Assembly (NCBI RefSeq): GCF_001625215.2
Contig: NC_030385.2
Span: 10,471,135 to 10,535,134, forward strand
DNA length: 64,000 nt
Reading direction: 5' to 3'
DNA from: Daucus carota subsp. sativus
Taxonomy: Eukaryota > Streptophyta > Magnoliopsida > Apiales > Apiaceae
The translations under genes were made by a program, and so were the position numbers. The stretch's first letter is position 1. Each line of letters opens with the position of its first letter. The notes under the pieces are model-generated. The model searched no databases. It was given only the letters and a program-made list of their open reading frames with translations, and was not told where the DNA came from. This document shows positions 1-11,475 of this stretch, piece by piece.

Positions 1-1591
1 AAAATATTAAATATTTTAAGATAATTTTTTTTGAAGGAAATATTTCAAGATAGAAGTGATTAAAGTAAAGAAGTGAAATAGAAGTGAGAAGCAAATTAAG
101 ATTTATAAGTGATTCAAGTGTTTGGGAAAGAAGTAGAATTCATGAAACGAAAACCAGTATTTCTAAGTTCTTATAAGTAGTTATTGATTTTTACACAAAC
201 GGTACAATTAAATATTTCTAACCTAAAATTTAGAAGCCTGACTTTTAAAACCGATCGAACACCCCCAATATTAGATGAATATATTCATTTTTTTAATCTT
301 TCTCTGATAAATGTAATGTATCAATTGATTCATATACATATGTTAAAAATTATTTTAGAAGAGACATGACAAGTATTTTGAACAATTATTTTTTCCAAAA
401 GATGGAACCGACTGATTATAATATTATTACAATTATGTTAGTGCACGTTAAAGTAGGGGAACACCACTGCATTTAAATATCGTAGTAATTTTATGACTTT
501 GAATCCAACATTGATACAGGGGTAGTTTGTCGTTCTTCGCAAACATAAAACTGCATTATCTTTTAAACTGAGGAAGAAAAAACTCTGTAGAGGCAAAAAT
601 CTCTTAAATAAAGTACAAATAATATAATTATTAGATATGACAATCATTTTTTACAAAGATTTTATCATCGAAAGACATAAATATAGGGTACACGTTTGTA
701 CACTCATGTTGGGATTTTAGTTTTTTCACAATAAAAAAAAAAAATTGAACAGTTTGTTATCAATAATAACTTGACGACTTCATCTAGATTTTTTTTAATC
801 GTTGTATTGAATATTTAGCAATTTAAAGAGAATACAATACTATTTGAAACTACATTGAACTGAATACATATAAATGATATAATAATCTTGATAAGGTATA
901 GTGCAAGAACCTTTTTCAGATCCTTAACTATGTGGTGCGAGGATACCGTATCTTCACTACTGTTAAAGGAAATTTCTTTGTGTGTTCGTCAATCACAATG
1001 CTTGCATGATTGTGTCGGAGATGCTTTGTTTCAATTTTATTGCATTGTAAGAATAAATCAAACAAGAGCCCTGTTAATTGGTAGCAGGTGATGAATGAAC
1101 TAGTACAACGCATATAAAGTTAAGCCACTATAGATTTCCTTGGAGAAAAGTAATGTTAAGCCACTATATCCATTTAGCTAGGATACACGTTTTCACGTCC
1201 ATAATAGCTTGGGCGGAGCATTATAAACAATCCATCAATATGCGACAGAAAAAGAAAGTGTAGCTTGTGGTTATATTTGTTATTTGTCGCCTAAACCGCT
1301 TACGATTTTGTATGGAGATTGACGTGATGATAATAACAGTTGTAGCCCTGGATTTTATTTCAGTAAGTACATAATCTAAGACGTCGTTTGGACCAATATA
1401 AGTTTTTTGTTTTCTCTAATAGCATAGGCTGATTTGAGATTATTTCAGAAAAGTCATTTATTTTTTTTGACACTTAGAATTAATTTTCTAACCCAGGTGA
1501 GATGCATGTATTTTCGGCATCATGTTGTTCCAAAAAATGAGAGTTCCGTAGACTCTAAACATATTTTTACTAAATAGTCGATTAGTCTTAT

Positions 1592-1595
<4 letters not shown>
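1..1595. other. AT-rich intergenic DNA, no gene seen
   Basis: The frames here are short, low in complexity and unlike any family I recognise. I see no splice-consistent exon chain, no RNA gene and no terminal inverted repeat pair in this stretch. Confidence 0.6.

Positions 1596-1662
<67 letters not shown>
1596..1662. repeat. (TA)n microsatellite
   Basis: An uninterrupted run of TA dinucleotides. It directly abuts the left terminal inverted repeat of the element beginning at 1663. A matching shorter (TA)n lies at the right end near 7254, so this tract is probably the target site of that insertion. Confidence 0.95.
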
Positions 1663-1665
<3 letters not shown>

Positions 1666-2002
1666 GGGAAGATCCTAAGAAAACCCAGCTTATCAAGAAA
1701 ACTGAGGAACCCGTCTATCTACCGTTGATCTTATAATCATGATCTAATCAATAATTTATAAAATAAGCAATTAAATCTAGTTAATAAAGGGTAGTTTAGG
1801 AATATAGAATTACACATAATCAATCAGAATATTACAATGTGCAATAAGATTGTAGAGAATATTTTTTTCATAATTGCATGATGTACGTTTCTGTTGCAGA
1901 AGAAACGTCAAGATCATTATTGCATATTGTTTCCATAATTGCATAACACTACGCATCAATTTTTTTACTCTTGTTATGCATTCTCATCTCTCTCAAGTTT
2001 CA

Positions 2003-2268
2003 ATGGAGAACACAGATTCAAATGAAGCAATCCAGTCAACTACTGGTAAGTTTTTAAATATTTTCAAGTTCTCGAAGTTTTTGTAAAACAGATATATAAG
2101 CATGCATACTTCTTTTGTTGTTTATTATTCATAGGTGTTTGGAGCAACAATATTCTTGATGATCCAAGTTTATTTGAAGATTTTGGAGTTTATATACAGA
2201 ACTTAGCTACATATCAGTGGCTCAAAATGAACTTGATCAAGGCTTTAATTGTTACAAGGAATACATGA
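2003..2268 (+). pseudogene. Possible transposase first exons inside the 1.7-7.3 kb element
   Basis: ATG at 2003 opens a 43-nt exon ending at a GGTAAG donor (2045/2046). It joins in phase to sequence after an ATAG acceptor (2134/2135) and runs to a TGA at 2266-2268, a 58-codon frame. A second frame over 2220-2330 reads like a short charged helix (QNELDQGFNCYKEYM). That is vaguely like the start of FAR1-type transposon proteins, but the two frames are not joined. I infer a decayed N-terminal piece of the host element's own gene. The family is not proven. Confidence 0.25.
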
Positions 2269-2929
2269 TAGTATCTCGATTCAAGAACTTGCAAGGAATA
2301 CGCACAACATACCCAGAAAGAACTAATAGTAATTGTGAATATATATATTTTTTTAAGGTTATTAATGGTGTTTAATGAAGGAGTCATAACTATTATCTCA
2401 GGTATTCTAAAGTGTTCATAAATTCCTTTTAAAATAACATCATGACCGGAGGTGGGTATAAGTAAATAGACTATTTTTATCTCGCGACACCTTAAGGAAT
2501 CTTGTGAAAGTAACACCTTAAATAATTTTGTGAAAATAACTTAGTGATATAATATAAAAAATATATAAATTAGTCATTAAAATAAGATTGTACAGAACCT
2601 CAAAAAGCTGGATTTTCTTTTCATATTTTTGGTAGTATTATTTTATTCTAATAATTAAAATAATAAAATATGTTAAAGAATCTCGTACAGTATATTCTAA
2701 TTAATGATGTATGCATTCGGTTTTCTACACTCCACTTCATAATTTTGAATTTCAAAAATTCTTTACTAATTTTCTTCTTTAATTCACTGTATAATGATTT
2801 GCTTGTGATTAGATGTTAAAAGGTTTCGATAAAAAAAATATTAAACCCACAAATACAGAAAATAAATAAACTAACGTGTAAAACAAGATTTATGTTTTAT
2901 TTTTAATAAATAACCATCATTTGACAAGT

Positions 2930-3145
2930 ATCCTCTTGGTCACAGTTCGACTCCCGAAAGGAGCAGAATTTGTGATTATGCCTCCTGGATCAGAGCCTGT
3001 CGCGCTTAGGTGCCGTTTACCTTGGTTCACGTAGTTTGCAGGCTATTGCGTGAGCTCGTGGCTTTACTGAGTGCGCACCGGAAGGGTAGCGGCTGCGGGT
3101 TCCTACGTAAAAAAATAATAATAATAATAATAATAATAAATTGAA
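2930..3145 (+). mobile_element. SINE-like element with tRNA-type box B and (ATA)n tail
   Basis: A GC-richer island in AT-rich DNA contains AGTTCGACTCC at about 2945, close to the pol III box B consensus. A ~150-bp non-coding body follows, ending GGTTCCTACGTAAAAAA and then an (ATA)n tail to about 3140. That layout is usual for plant SINEs. The upstream box A is not clear, so the 5' end may be truncated. No flanking duplication was identified. Confidence 0.5.
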
Positions 3146-3819
3146 TCTTGTATTATAAATATATATAGATATAGTGATAAAAAAATCAAATCTTGCACTA
3201 GATCACTTAAATGAATCTTATATAAGATAAGTGAAATATAAGCACATAAAAAAAAATGAATAAAATTAAATTTATAGTTGAATATCTAAATGAATCTTTA
3301 TTTTTTTAAAAAAATAAGTATAATCCATACTCATAAAATAATAAAAATTTAATCTTCCGCTAGAACACCAAAATTAATCTTTTTAATTGAAATCATAAAC
3401 AAAGATGCAAGATGTATAAAATTGAAAATTTAAATTTTTTTTGAAAAAATATATTAAATTTTATAGTAGAAGCAAAATATAATTAAAGGGAAGCAAAATA
3501 TAATTTAAGGGTTTAAGATCTTTGTATGAAATTTTGTTTTAAATTTATTAAATTTAAAATAAATATTTTATTGCAATCTTGAAAAATATCATAAAATAAT
3601 ATTGCAAATTTATTAAAAATTGTATACAATGACTTAAGTTTTTTTTAATTATCTTTTGTTTTTAATATAAAATTTAAATATTGAAACAACATTTTAAAGA
3701 TCCCTCACTTGAAAAATATTTTAACGGGTATTGTAAAGAATCTTTCATCTACTATATATTATAATACATTTTTTAATTCAACTTTGCAAATATATTTTTA
3801 AAAATTTTACTATGTATTA

Positions 3820-4095
3820 CTGAGGAGAATCTTGGTAAAACAAATTTTTTATTAAATTTATACTAAAATACTTAAGACAATCTTGGTAAAACAAATATTT
3901 TATTATTTAGGAGAATCTTAGTAAAATAAATATTTACGATCACTTGGGAGAATCTTGGTAAAACAAATATTTTATCAAATTTATACTAAAGTACTTAGGA
4001 GAATCTTGATGCGACAAAAATTTTATTATTTAAATTTATACTAAAGTACTTAAGAGAATTTTGGTAAAACAAATATTTTAAAAGAATCTTGCATG
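3820..4095. repeat. Degenerate tandem repeat with GAGAATCTTGGTAAAACAAAT units
   Basis: A phrase close to GAGAATCTTGGTAAAACAAAT followed by T-rich spacer recurs about five times at roughly 55-70 bp spacing. The AGAATCTT core also recurs more sparsely from 2.5 to 5.4 kb. It has no coding content. Confidence 0.7.
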
Positions 4096-4319
4096 ACACA
4101 AATATTTACTATTAAAAATAATAAAATATCTTAGAGAATCTCGTACATATATTCCAAAAAAAAAATTTGTATGATCATGTTAATGATTAGATATTTAAGA
4201 TTCGATTAAGTGTTTTAATATCAAATTACTAAATTAAATATTAAGCATTTATGATACTAAATGCTTTCTATTTAATGTTTTAATTACTTATTTACTATTG
4301 AATAAAAAATAAGATTTTG

Positions 4320-4463
4320 ACATTTTAACATCATTAGTAAAATGGTTAATAGAATCTTAATATTTTAACATCATTAGTAAAATGGTTAATAGAATCTTAA
4401 TATTTTAACATCATTAGTAAAATGATGTTAAAAGTAAAATGGTTAATAGAATCTTAATATTAA
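4320..4463. repeat. 40-bp tandem repeat, about 3.5 copies
   Basis: The unit starts TATTTTAACATCATTAGTAA and ends GGTTAATAGAATCTTAA. It repeats exactly at a 40-bp period, and the last copy carries a small internal insertion. Confidence 0.9.
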
Positions 4464-5170
4464 TCTTTCACTTGTCACAAAAATAAAAAAAAATATAATA
4501 CATCATGTTTCTTTTGTAAAATAGTTAAAAAATAATTAAAGCATTAAAAAAAATTATTTAATATCCTACCAAATGTTCGTAAAATCTATTAATTTTTTTA
4601 CAAATAATAGTATTAAAATATTATCATTAAACATTCTTATTAACATCTTACAAAATATACACGTTCTTTTAATTAACATAAATAATAAGATATACAATTA
4701 ATTGGTTTCCTTTTCTATATTATTCATATCTTAATTAATCAGTGTGTATTCAGTTTGAATTTTAAATTTCAAATTTCAAAAGATTGAACTTGATAAATAG
4801 AAAAGATTTCATGAATTTATTCTAGCATTTATTTTTATTTATGATTTTTGGATGGAGGAGGTTTCTTAAAGTGTTCCTTTAGATATTATTATAATTTTTG
4901 TATTGGGATTCTTTTATATTAATTGGTTTGAGATTCTTCAAAATAATTATTAAAATTATTAAAAGAGTCACAAGAATATCATAAGGTAAATAATTTATAC
5001 ATGAAATATCTCAAATCTTAAAAGAATCTTGCATGGCACAAATTTTGTTATTAAAAATAATAAAATATTTTAGAGAATAGAATATTGTATGGTCTTAATT
5101 TAATATTAAAATTAAGATTCTGCTAAAAGTTTTATTATCAAGTTTCTACTAGAAGTTTTCTCTGAATAAG

Positions 5171-5335
5171 CATAACTAGAACACAAACTAGAACACCCAG
5201 AAACTAACTGAAGAACAACTTCCACAAAAACCTAGTATTCTAAGCAAACATAACTAGAACACAAACTAGAACACCCAAAAATTAACTCAAGATAAACTTA
5301 CACCTTAGTAAAGAACCTAGTATTCTAAAAAATTT
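5171..5335. repeat. Two-copy direct repeat of about 75-80 bp
   Basis: CATAACTAGAACACAAACTAGAACACCC followed by an A-rich stretch and CCTAGTATTCTAA occurs twice, beginning near 5171 and 5246. It is non-coding and lies inside the MULE interior. Confidence 0.8.
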
Positions 5336-5518
5336 ATACAAGACAAATCTCAGAATTTTAAAAGAATCTTGCATGGTACAAATATTAAAAATTAAAATTA
5401 ATAAAATATCTTGGATACACAGACCCCGAAATTAAATTCTTAAAATTTAATCAAAGCATACTGCTAGGAATAGAGCACATCTCGAAATCAGGCGGCGGGA
5501 AAATATTCAAAAGCAACT

Positions 5519-6660
5519 TTACCACCATAACCACTCTACTCGAGCAACAGCAGCAAGCAAGGACTCAACCACCATCTCAGCCAACAGAATTGTCCATGAA
5601 AAGAACTTAAAAAAAAGACCCCTCAGCAACTCCTGCAGCATCCACCCAACATACCCTCTACTCATCACCTTAACAGAATCACAGGACAATTCAGAACCAA
5701 ACAAAAATCCAGTGGCAGCCAACAAACAATCGAACTGGAACTATCAAATAAAAGAAGAAAATTTACCAAACATTTAACTCTGCCAGACCACCTAAAAAAC
5801 TGCAGCGCCTCGAAATTACTCAAGCAGAACAATCCCCTGCGATTAGAGCAATCCTGGAACAAATCACAGAAAAATAAAATAGGGCTACCATCAATTATAC
5901 CACAGCACCATAAAAAGACAATGGCCCAGTGAACTGCAGCATCAACAACTTTCTGCAGATTTTTCCAGAAATAAATCTCTATCAACAGAGAAATAAAAAA
6001 AATTCTCCCAGCATGGGCCAAGACTAAACATACAAAAAAGAAGGCTTTCACCCATAACAGGCGGCCAATACTCAATTTACAAATCCAGTAGGCTGATGCA
6101 AAAAAATACCCCAGAAACAAATAGCAGACGCGGATTCTTGGCTCAGCCAAAAATAAACTACCGCCAAAACCAAGACATCCTCCATGTCAAACATGATTGA
6201 TTAACAGAAGCTCATAATTTAAACCCCATCTGAGCAAATCATCTCTCATCCTCGGAGAATTAAAAATTGAAATCCCCTGCAATTTTTTCCGAATATCATC
6301 AGATTTATCATCAATAATCTACCCAACAGACTTATTCTTCTTCTGAAAAAGCCTTCGATTTCTCTCATTCCAAAGATGAGAAACTACAGCAACCAGGACG
6401 AGCTTATTAATTAGAACATTCAAAGATTTTCCTTGCCAAGCAACAACAGATTCTCGAATAAACTCCTCCCAATTCCCTTGGTACAACAAACAATAGCCTC
6501 TTTTTGAAATTTCGGAAGGACAAAGTGACAGAATCCACACTGAAAATATAAATATGAAAGAGAATCAGGAATCTCTCCACAAAGACTACAAGAAACACTT
6601 TGTTGCACTTGCCAATATTTAAGACGATTCTGAGTTAGCAAGCGATTCGGAATCACAGGC
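5519..6660 (-). pseudogene. LINE-type retrotransposon 3' relic (zf-RVT region)
   Basis: Minus-strand frames at 6656-6420 and 6540-6319 together resemble the C-terminal zinc-binding region that follows the reverse transcriptase of plant L1-like LINEs. There is an IPNRLLTQNRLKYW segment, a CSLC pair, then FQCGFCHFVL. Further on is a helical block ending LWNERNRRLFQ, typical of the tail of these ORF2 proteins. The pieces lie in different frames, so the copy is frameshifted and dead. The region 6150-5519 is probably the rest of its 3' end. No reverse transcriptase core is present. Confidence 0.65.
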
Positions 6661-7373
6661 CATAAAACATGACATTATAAAAAGAAACCTTAAATCTTAA
6701 GAACCTCAAACCTAGCTAAACACCTAAAAGAATCTCAGCATGGAGATTCTTCTTCGTCATTTTGGCCGGTGTTCTCATGAAGATTCTTTTCCGTCATTTT
6801 CTCTCTGGAAAAGGAATACGTGGGTCTGCAGATTATACAAAAGTTATAACAAACAAATTTTACGAAAAAGATTTTAGATCCATGAGAATGATGTGTGGTA
6901 CAGACCTTCAATTGATGAATTACAGTGTTTCCACGATCTCGTAGGATGGCGTGTATATGTAATGATCTTGGAAACGATCTCTTAGTCGTTCTTCAGGACA
7001 GTGTGTATATGTAATGATCTCGGATGTAATGATTTGAGTGTATTTTGTGTGCTTTGATTTGATTTGGACAGATGCCAAAAATAAAATATTTTTAATTAAT
7101 AAAAAACAGATTGCTTACGATTTTGCCCCTGTGTGTGTTAGATTATGATTGATTTTAATTTGGGAAATAATTATATGTAATAAAAATAATCAACGGCATC
7201 TAAGAGGGTTCCTCGGTTTTCTTGATAATTTGGTTTTCTCTGGAACCTCACTCTATATATATATATATAAAATTAGATTATATAAAGTTTGCTTAGAACA
7301 TGTTGTTGCCAAGAGATTTGGGTCAGAGAGATATTATATTACTATAATTTATCGAGAAATTTTTAGAATTGTA

Positions 7374-7661
7374 CTCCCTCCGTCCCTTTGATTTCTGTAC
7401 ACTTTCGTTTTCAGGATGTCTCATTCAATTCTATACATTTCAAAATTTTCCCAAAATAGTGAATTTTTATAATATAAAAATCTCACTCACCCAATACTTT
7501 CATCTACTTTTTCAAATCTATCAATTAAATATGCATGGGTCCCACCACTTTACTTGTTTTTCTTTCTGTTTAGTCTTTCTCATTATTTTACACTACTTTA
7601 TACACTTTTCTTAGTCTTCGTGTTCATTCTAAACATATACATCCTAGAGGGATGGAGGGAG
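7374..7661. mobile_element. Stowaway MITE
   Basis: It starts CTCCCTCCGTCCC and ends with the inverse GGATGGAGGGAG, the classic Stowaway terminal repeat, and is flanked by TA on both sides (7372-7373 and 7662-7663). The 288-bp interior is non-coding. Confidence 0.85.
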
Positions 7662-7689
7662 TATCCATTTAATATCTCATATTGTTATT

Positions 7690-8016
7690 AAGATATTAGC
7701 CATATAATAGCATCTTCAACCCCAAAAACCCGTAGCAAAAATTGTATATGTGGCATCCAGGTGGCACTTACAGAGATTATCTAAAAATTGTAGCACTCCA
7801 ACCCTCCACCCCTTAGCAAAAAAATATAGCCAATCATGTTTGATTGGCTATATTTGTCGAACCAAGTGAGTTTTTAGGTATAATTTTACACAAGTAAAAT
7901 TATAGATAATCCCGTTAGAGCATATACATGTCTTCTTAGCAAAAAATTTACATAATCTATATAGCCAATCAATATAGCCAACTATTATACATTTTGCACT
8001 TCGAATGCTCTAAATC
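7690..8016. mobile_element. MITE-like fold-back sequence
   Basis: The ends read TAGCATCTTCAACCCC on the left and TTCGAATGCTCTA on the right, roughly inverse. The middle holds short palindromes, for example one around 7826-7855 built on ATATAGCCAATCA and one near 7878-7905. The GAGCATYYYCAA-type terminus is common in PIF/hAT-like plant MITEs. No clear target duplication was found. Confidence 0.4.
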
Positions 8017-8294
8017 CATGTTTCTGGGTAATTATCATGTATATCCCGTATAGCTCCCCAATTTAATTCCCAATTTAATTATATAAATTAGTTATATGAT
8101 CCTCTCTCTCTGTTATTATTCGGTTAACGCTGATATGGAGCCAGATCGACACAGCCACAGTAACCGTGGGTCGCTTGAAGTGCTCTTTTCTTCTTTAAAT
8201 ACAGTAAGTACTGTTTTGCAACAGCTTTAAGAATATGCTTAATTCGCTTTGCTTTATCGGAGCTGGGCCCTGGGACCTCGGAGTGGGAGCATGG

Positions 8295-9519
8295 TATGAT
8301 TGAGGAAAAAATCAATTTGAAATTGAAACTGAACCGAAATCGGACAAAATAAAAAAAATTATCTCGATAAATCTGAAATCAAAATTAAAAAATTAAAAAC
8401 CGATGCGATTCACATGGTTAGGTTTCTGTTATACCTCCCAACCGAACCGAATTGGTTATTAAAATAATAATTAATTAATAAATATTATATATATAATATA
8501 ATAAATACATAATCTATTTTTTAATATAATAAATATATAATCTATTTTTGGCGATCTGATAGAATGGTACTCATTTGTTAGTGCATGCTGGCATCTTAGA
8601 CATTCTGTTATCGTTTCAAATTTATGAATAAGTTGCACTTTTACTATCTGATTTGATCAAGGTTAGTTCTTTAGTTTACATATGAAATACCTAGATGCAT
8701 TGCATTTGGTTTGTCTCCAGTAATATAAAAGGTGTAGCTTCTGTCAACAAATTTGATAATGCCTATTTATCTGTGGCGAAAACAAGTCAAAAGTATGAAG
8801 AATAGTTCCTGTTCATTTTTTCTATACGGCTCCAGAAAATATCAAAGTTAGTCGCTCTTCTGTTGTATTGCATTTCTTAAGATAGATTTATCACCATGAA
8901 ATACATCTTAAAATGTTTGTTTACAAATTATGGATCAAGTTGCAGAACTAGGACTATACCAGGAAGTTAACTGATCTCCAGTTTGATTGCTCGAGTAATT
9001 TAACTGATTTGCAAGTCACATAAATTCTGGACCTTCACAAGTTGGAGTCCCTTCTTGATTATTTGCTGATTAATTATTTTTACTAGTTGTATGTTTTATA
9101 ATTACTGGAACACTATCTATGTTGTGTTCTGTTTTTGAGATGTGGCCGATAGAAAAGTTGTCTATCAGAAAACAACTTGCATTGTTGTATCTGATATGAA
9201 TTTTGTATTGTGCCTATTGTTTACTGGAGTTACTCTATAATATATAATGTACATTACACTGCAGGAGATGGATATAACATATAAAACAGATTTTTATCTC
9301 TGAATTGCGTGCATCAATTTATCTTGTTTGTAAATTATTTTTTAGCTTCATAATTGTCCGGTTTGTAACTGAAACCAAGCCGATTATAATCGAACCGAGA
9401 TTTTTTAAACCGAAACCGAACCAACGATTGCGATTTTCAATTTTAAAAACAAAAGACATATGGTTACGGTTGCGGTTTTATCCGAAAACCGAGCCGAACC
9501 GACCATGTTCTTTCCTTTA
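8295..9519. mobile_element. hAT-type non-autonomous element with ACCGAACCG subterminal repeats
   Basis: The left part (8296-8470) and right part (9355-9515) are inverted relatives rich in CCGAACCGA. They resemble the ends of the better preserved element at 26202-27114, including the same AT-rich block after the left end. Flanks AGCATGGT (8288-8295) and AGTATGGT (9520-9527) are a 7/8 match, fitting an 8-bp hAT target duplication. The interior has no recognisable gene. Confidence 0.55.
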
Positions 9520-9856
9520 AGTATGGTGCTTGAGATATTACTGTATTTAATTCTATTACTTCAAGATACTATCGTAGTTTTTTTGTTATTACATCCAGAA
9601 TTGGTGAGAGAACTATAAACATAGCGGAAAATATAACCAAAACACTTTTGCACAAAATGGCGAAACGATCAAGTTGGAGCCTCAAATTTATTTCAGAATT
9701 AAGCTATAGTATTATTTCTAATTCGATATACAACTTCACAGCTGGGTACATCATCTTTATAGCACATACAAAGTTTGAAAATTTCAATTCCCCTGTTCTC
9801 TTAAAGATGAAATTGGATGAATCATGTCCATAATGTAGTTGGTTCACATAAACTGA

Positions 9857-11035
9857 TTAATCATCATACTTGGTCTTGTTACTGAACCAATACACCCCTT
9901 TGTTCTTCTCATCCTCATCAGGCACCACATAAAGACACGCCCTGATCTCCCTCCACATGGCTTTGTACCACGGAGTCGGATCGTACTGATAATAATCTCC
10001 CAGTATCGGCTTAATGGCTTCCGTCGCCTCCATCGAGTGATAATGAGGGATTGTGGACAGCAAATGATGCACTACGTGACTATCGGTGACATGATGAAAC
10101 ACATGGTTCAGAATTCCGTAGTCTCTGTCGACTGTCGAAAGAGCTCCCCTGAACCAATCCCATTCGGATGAATCGTAGCGAGGCAGCGAAGGGTGCGTGT
10201 GTTGAAAGCACGTCACAATTACGAGAAAAGCGTTGTGGACTAGTAAAGGAATGCCGTATGCAAGTAGTGTGTGGGAAAGGCCTTTGGCGACGGTTAAAAG
10301 ATAGAGCGCGTAAAGCATCGCGAGAATTCCAGCGTTCGAGATCAAGATTTCGATTCGTTCTCGTGCCGAATACATAGGACTGTAGGGATAGAAATGGTTT
10401 GCGAATTTTGTGTAGCCTCTTCCAGCCATATTGAAAAGAAGGTACGAAGGCCAGCCTAATGTCACTTTAAAAAGCAACACTCCAATGCGACCCGATGTGC
10501 CATAAATTCCCCAGTACCATGAATTCGGATCCGGTTTGGTCTGCGGCACGTAAGCCTCCTCACGGTCAAGATTCGAGGTGTTGGCGTGGTGGCGGCGGTG
10601 AGTGATCTTGAACGAGTAGTAAGGGCAGAGAATGAGAGAATGAGTGAAAAGACCTATCGCGTCGTCAACCCATTGATAGTCGCTAAAGCCGTGGTGGCCA
10701 CATTCGTGACCAATGACCCAAAGGCCATACATAACACAACCTTGACAGAACCCGTAAATCGGCCAGGCCAGATATGCCAGTTTGTAGGGTAGAAGGTGAA
10801 AGTAATTGGAGGCCACATAGTACATAAGATAGTTGGCAATCCAATCCACTATAAGGTAAGCCAGAGAGTGCAAAAGTGACCGTTCGAAACAATGTGGCGG
10901 TATGGCCTTCTTCAAGTCCCGAAGTGTGAAATTCGGCTTTTCGTGGGGAGCTCGAGGGAGAACGTTTGTTCCCCTGACCCTCTTGGCCTTGTGACCAGAA
11001 TCCTCAGTAGCTGCCATGTTCCCCCCGGCACCCAT
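9857..11035 (-). CDS. FAD2-family membrane fatty-acid desaturase, probably divergent (acetylenase-like)
   Basis: This is a 392-aa intronless protein of the ER FAD2 family, which acts on the delta-12 region of acyl chains bound to phosphatidylcholine using di-iron and cytochrome b5. The three histidine boxes are seen: HECGHH (residues 110-115), HRRHH (146-150) and HVVHH (320-324). Hydrophobic segments lie near 53-105 and 230-275. The start is the ATG at 11035, giving MGAGGNM as in FAD2; a longer frame begins only with TTG. Ordinary oleate desaturases have HVAHH. From family knowledge, HVVHH and the HPSLPRYD context suit divergent members such as acetylenases, so polyacetylene synthesis is an inference. 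The C terminus ends in NKTKYDD rather than the usual aromatic ER-retrieval YNNKL. A 5'-UTR intron appears just upstream. Confidence 0.93.
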   Translation of the reverse strand: MGAGGNMAATEDSGHKAKRVRGTNVLPRAPHEKPNFTLRDLKKAIPPHCFERSLLHSLAYLIVDWIANYLMYYVASNYFHLLPYKLAYLAWPIYGFCQGCVMYGLWVIGHECGHHGFSDYQWVDDAIGLFTHSLILCPYYSFKITHRRHHANTSNLDREEAYVPQTKPDPNSWYWGIYGTSGRIGVLLFKVTLGWPSYLLFNMAGRGYTKFANHFYPYSPMYSARERIEILISNAGILAMLYALYLLTVAKGLSHTLLAYGIPLLVHNAFLVIVTCFQHTHPSLPRYDSSEWDWFRGALSTVDRDYGILNHVFHHVTDSHVVHHLLSTIPHYHSMEATEAIKPILGDYYQYDPTPWYKAMWREIRACLYVVPDEDEKNKGVYWFSNKTKYDD

Positions 11036-11048
11036 TTTTTTTACTGAT

Positions 11049-11143
11049 CTGCAAGCCAAAATAATCGGAAATACTTAGTGCCCGTCGCCGAATAATAATT
11101 TATGCAGGTGTGTGATTTAAAATTTTCGGAATCTTGAACTTAC
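11049..11143 (-). other. Putative 5'-UTR intron of the FAD2-like gene
   Basis: Reading the minus strand, CCG/GTAAGTTC at 11143 is a good donor and TTGGCTTGCAG ending at 11049 is a good acceptor. The acceptor lies 13 nt before the ATG. FAD2 genes typically carry one 5'-UTR intron at this place, though usually much longer. At 95 nt this one is short, and a donor further upstream cannot be excluded. Confidence 0.55.
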
Positions 11144-11475
11144 CGGAGAAGATGAGACAAATAGTTGGGTGTGTGGAGTTGGAGCTTTGGTGGGTGTGTT
11201 ACTTAATTGAGGTCACCCCAGGGAGGAGTTGTGTTATGATATTGGTCACAAAAGAGGAGTGGTATTTATTCAAAAACTCCGCCAGCCAAAATGAATTTGA
11301 TTGTAAAAGTAGTTCTGTGACAATGGTCTTTCTACACATGTATGTTGTAGGTCTTCTTTGGCGGGCGATGTCAATCCAAGACTGCTATCCATGTTGGACT
11401 CTATCTGGATCTGTCCACTCATTAAGTAACTGGCCTGTATTAAGTGAAAGCACCGGTTACTCCACGTGTCCGGAC

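Larger units (their letters stand above)
1663..7253. mobile_element. Mutator-like (MULE) element, degenerate, 5.6 kb
   Basis: The left end (1663-1730) and the reverse complement of the right end (7195-7253) match closely. Both read G-rich start, GTTCC/GATCC-type block, AGAAAAC, TATCAAGAAAAC, GAGGAACCC and CCGTTGAT in the same order, giving imperfect terminal inverted repeats of roughly 65 bp. Both ends abut (TA)n, so a 9-bp target duplication is possible but cannot be told from the microsatellite. The inside is AT-rich, with repeated AGAATCTT motifs, a SINE-like unit, short tandem arrays and a LINE relic, so it has decayed and taken later insertions. Assignment to MULE rests on terminal repeat length and style. 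A hAT or CACTA origin is less likely. Confidence 0.6.

Noticed and set aside
184..1113. Short frames at the left edge of the window
   Set aside because: They are AT-driven frames with no splice partners, no family resemblance and no supporting context.
5665..6150. 161-aa minus-strand frame, Cys/Phe/Leu-rich
   Set aside because: It follows the LINE zf-RVT relic and has no domain; it is probably random frame in the retrotransposon tail, so it is treated with the relic.
10168..10792. Plus-strand frames within the FAD2-like gene
   Set aside because: They are antisense to the conserved desaturase and Arg/Lys-biased as expected from complementing its codons.
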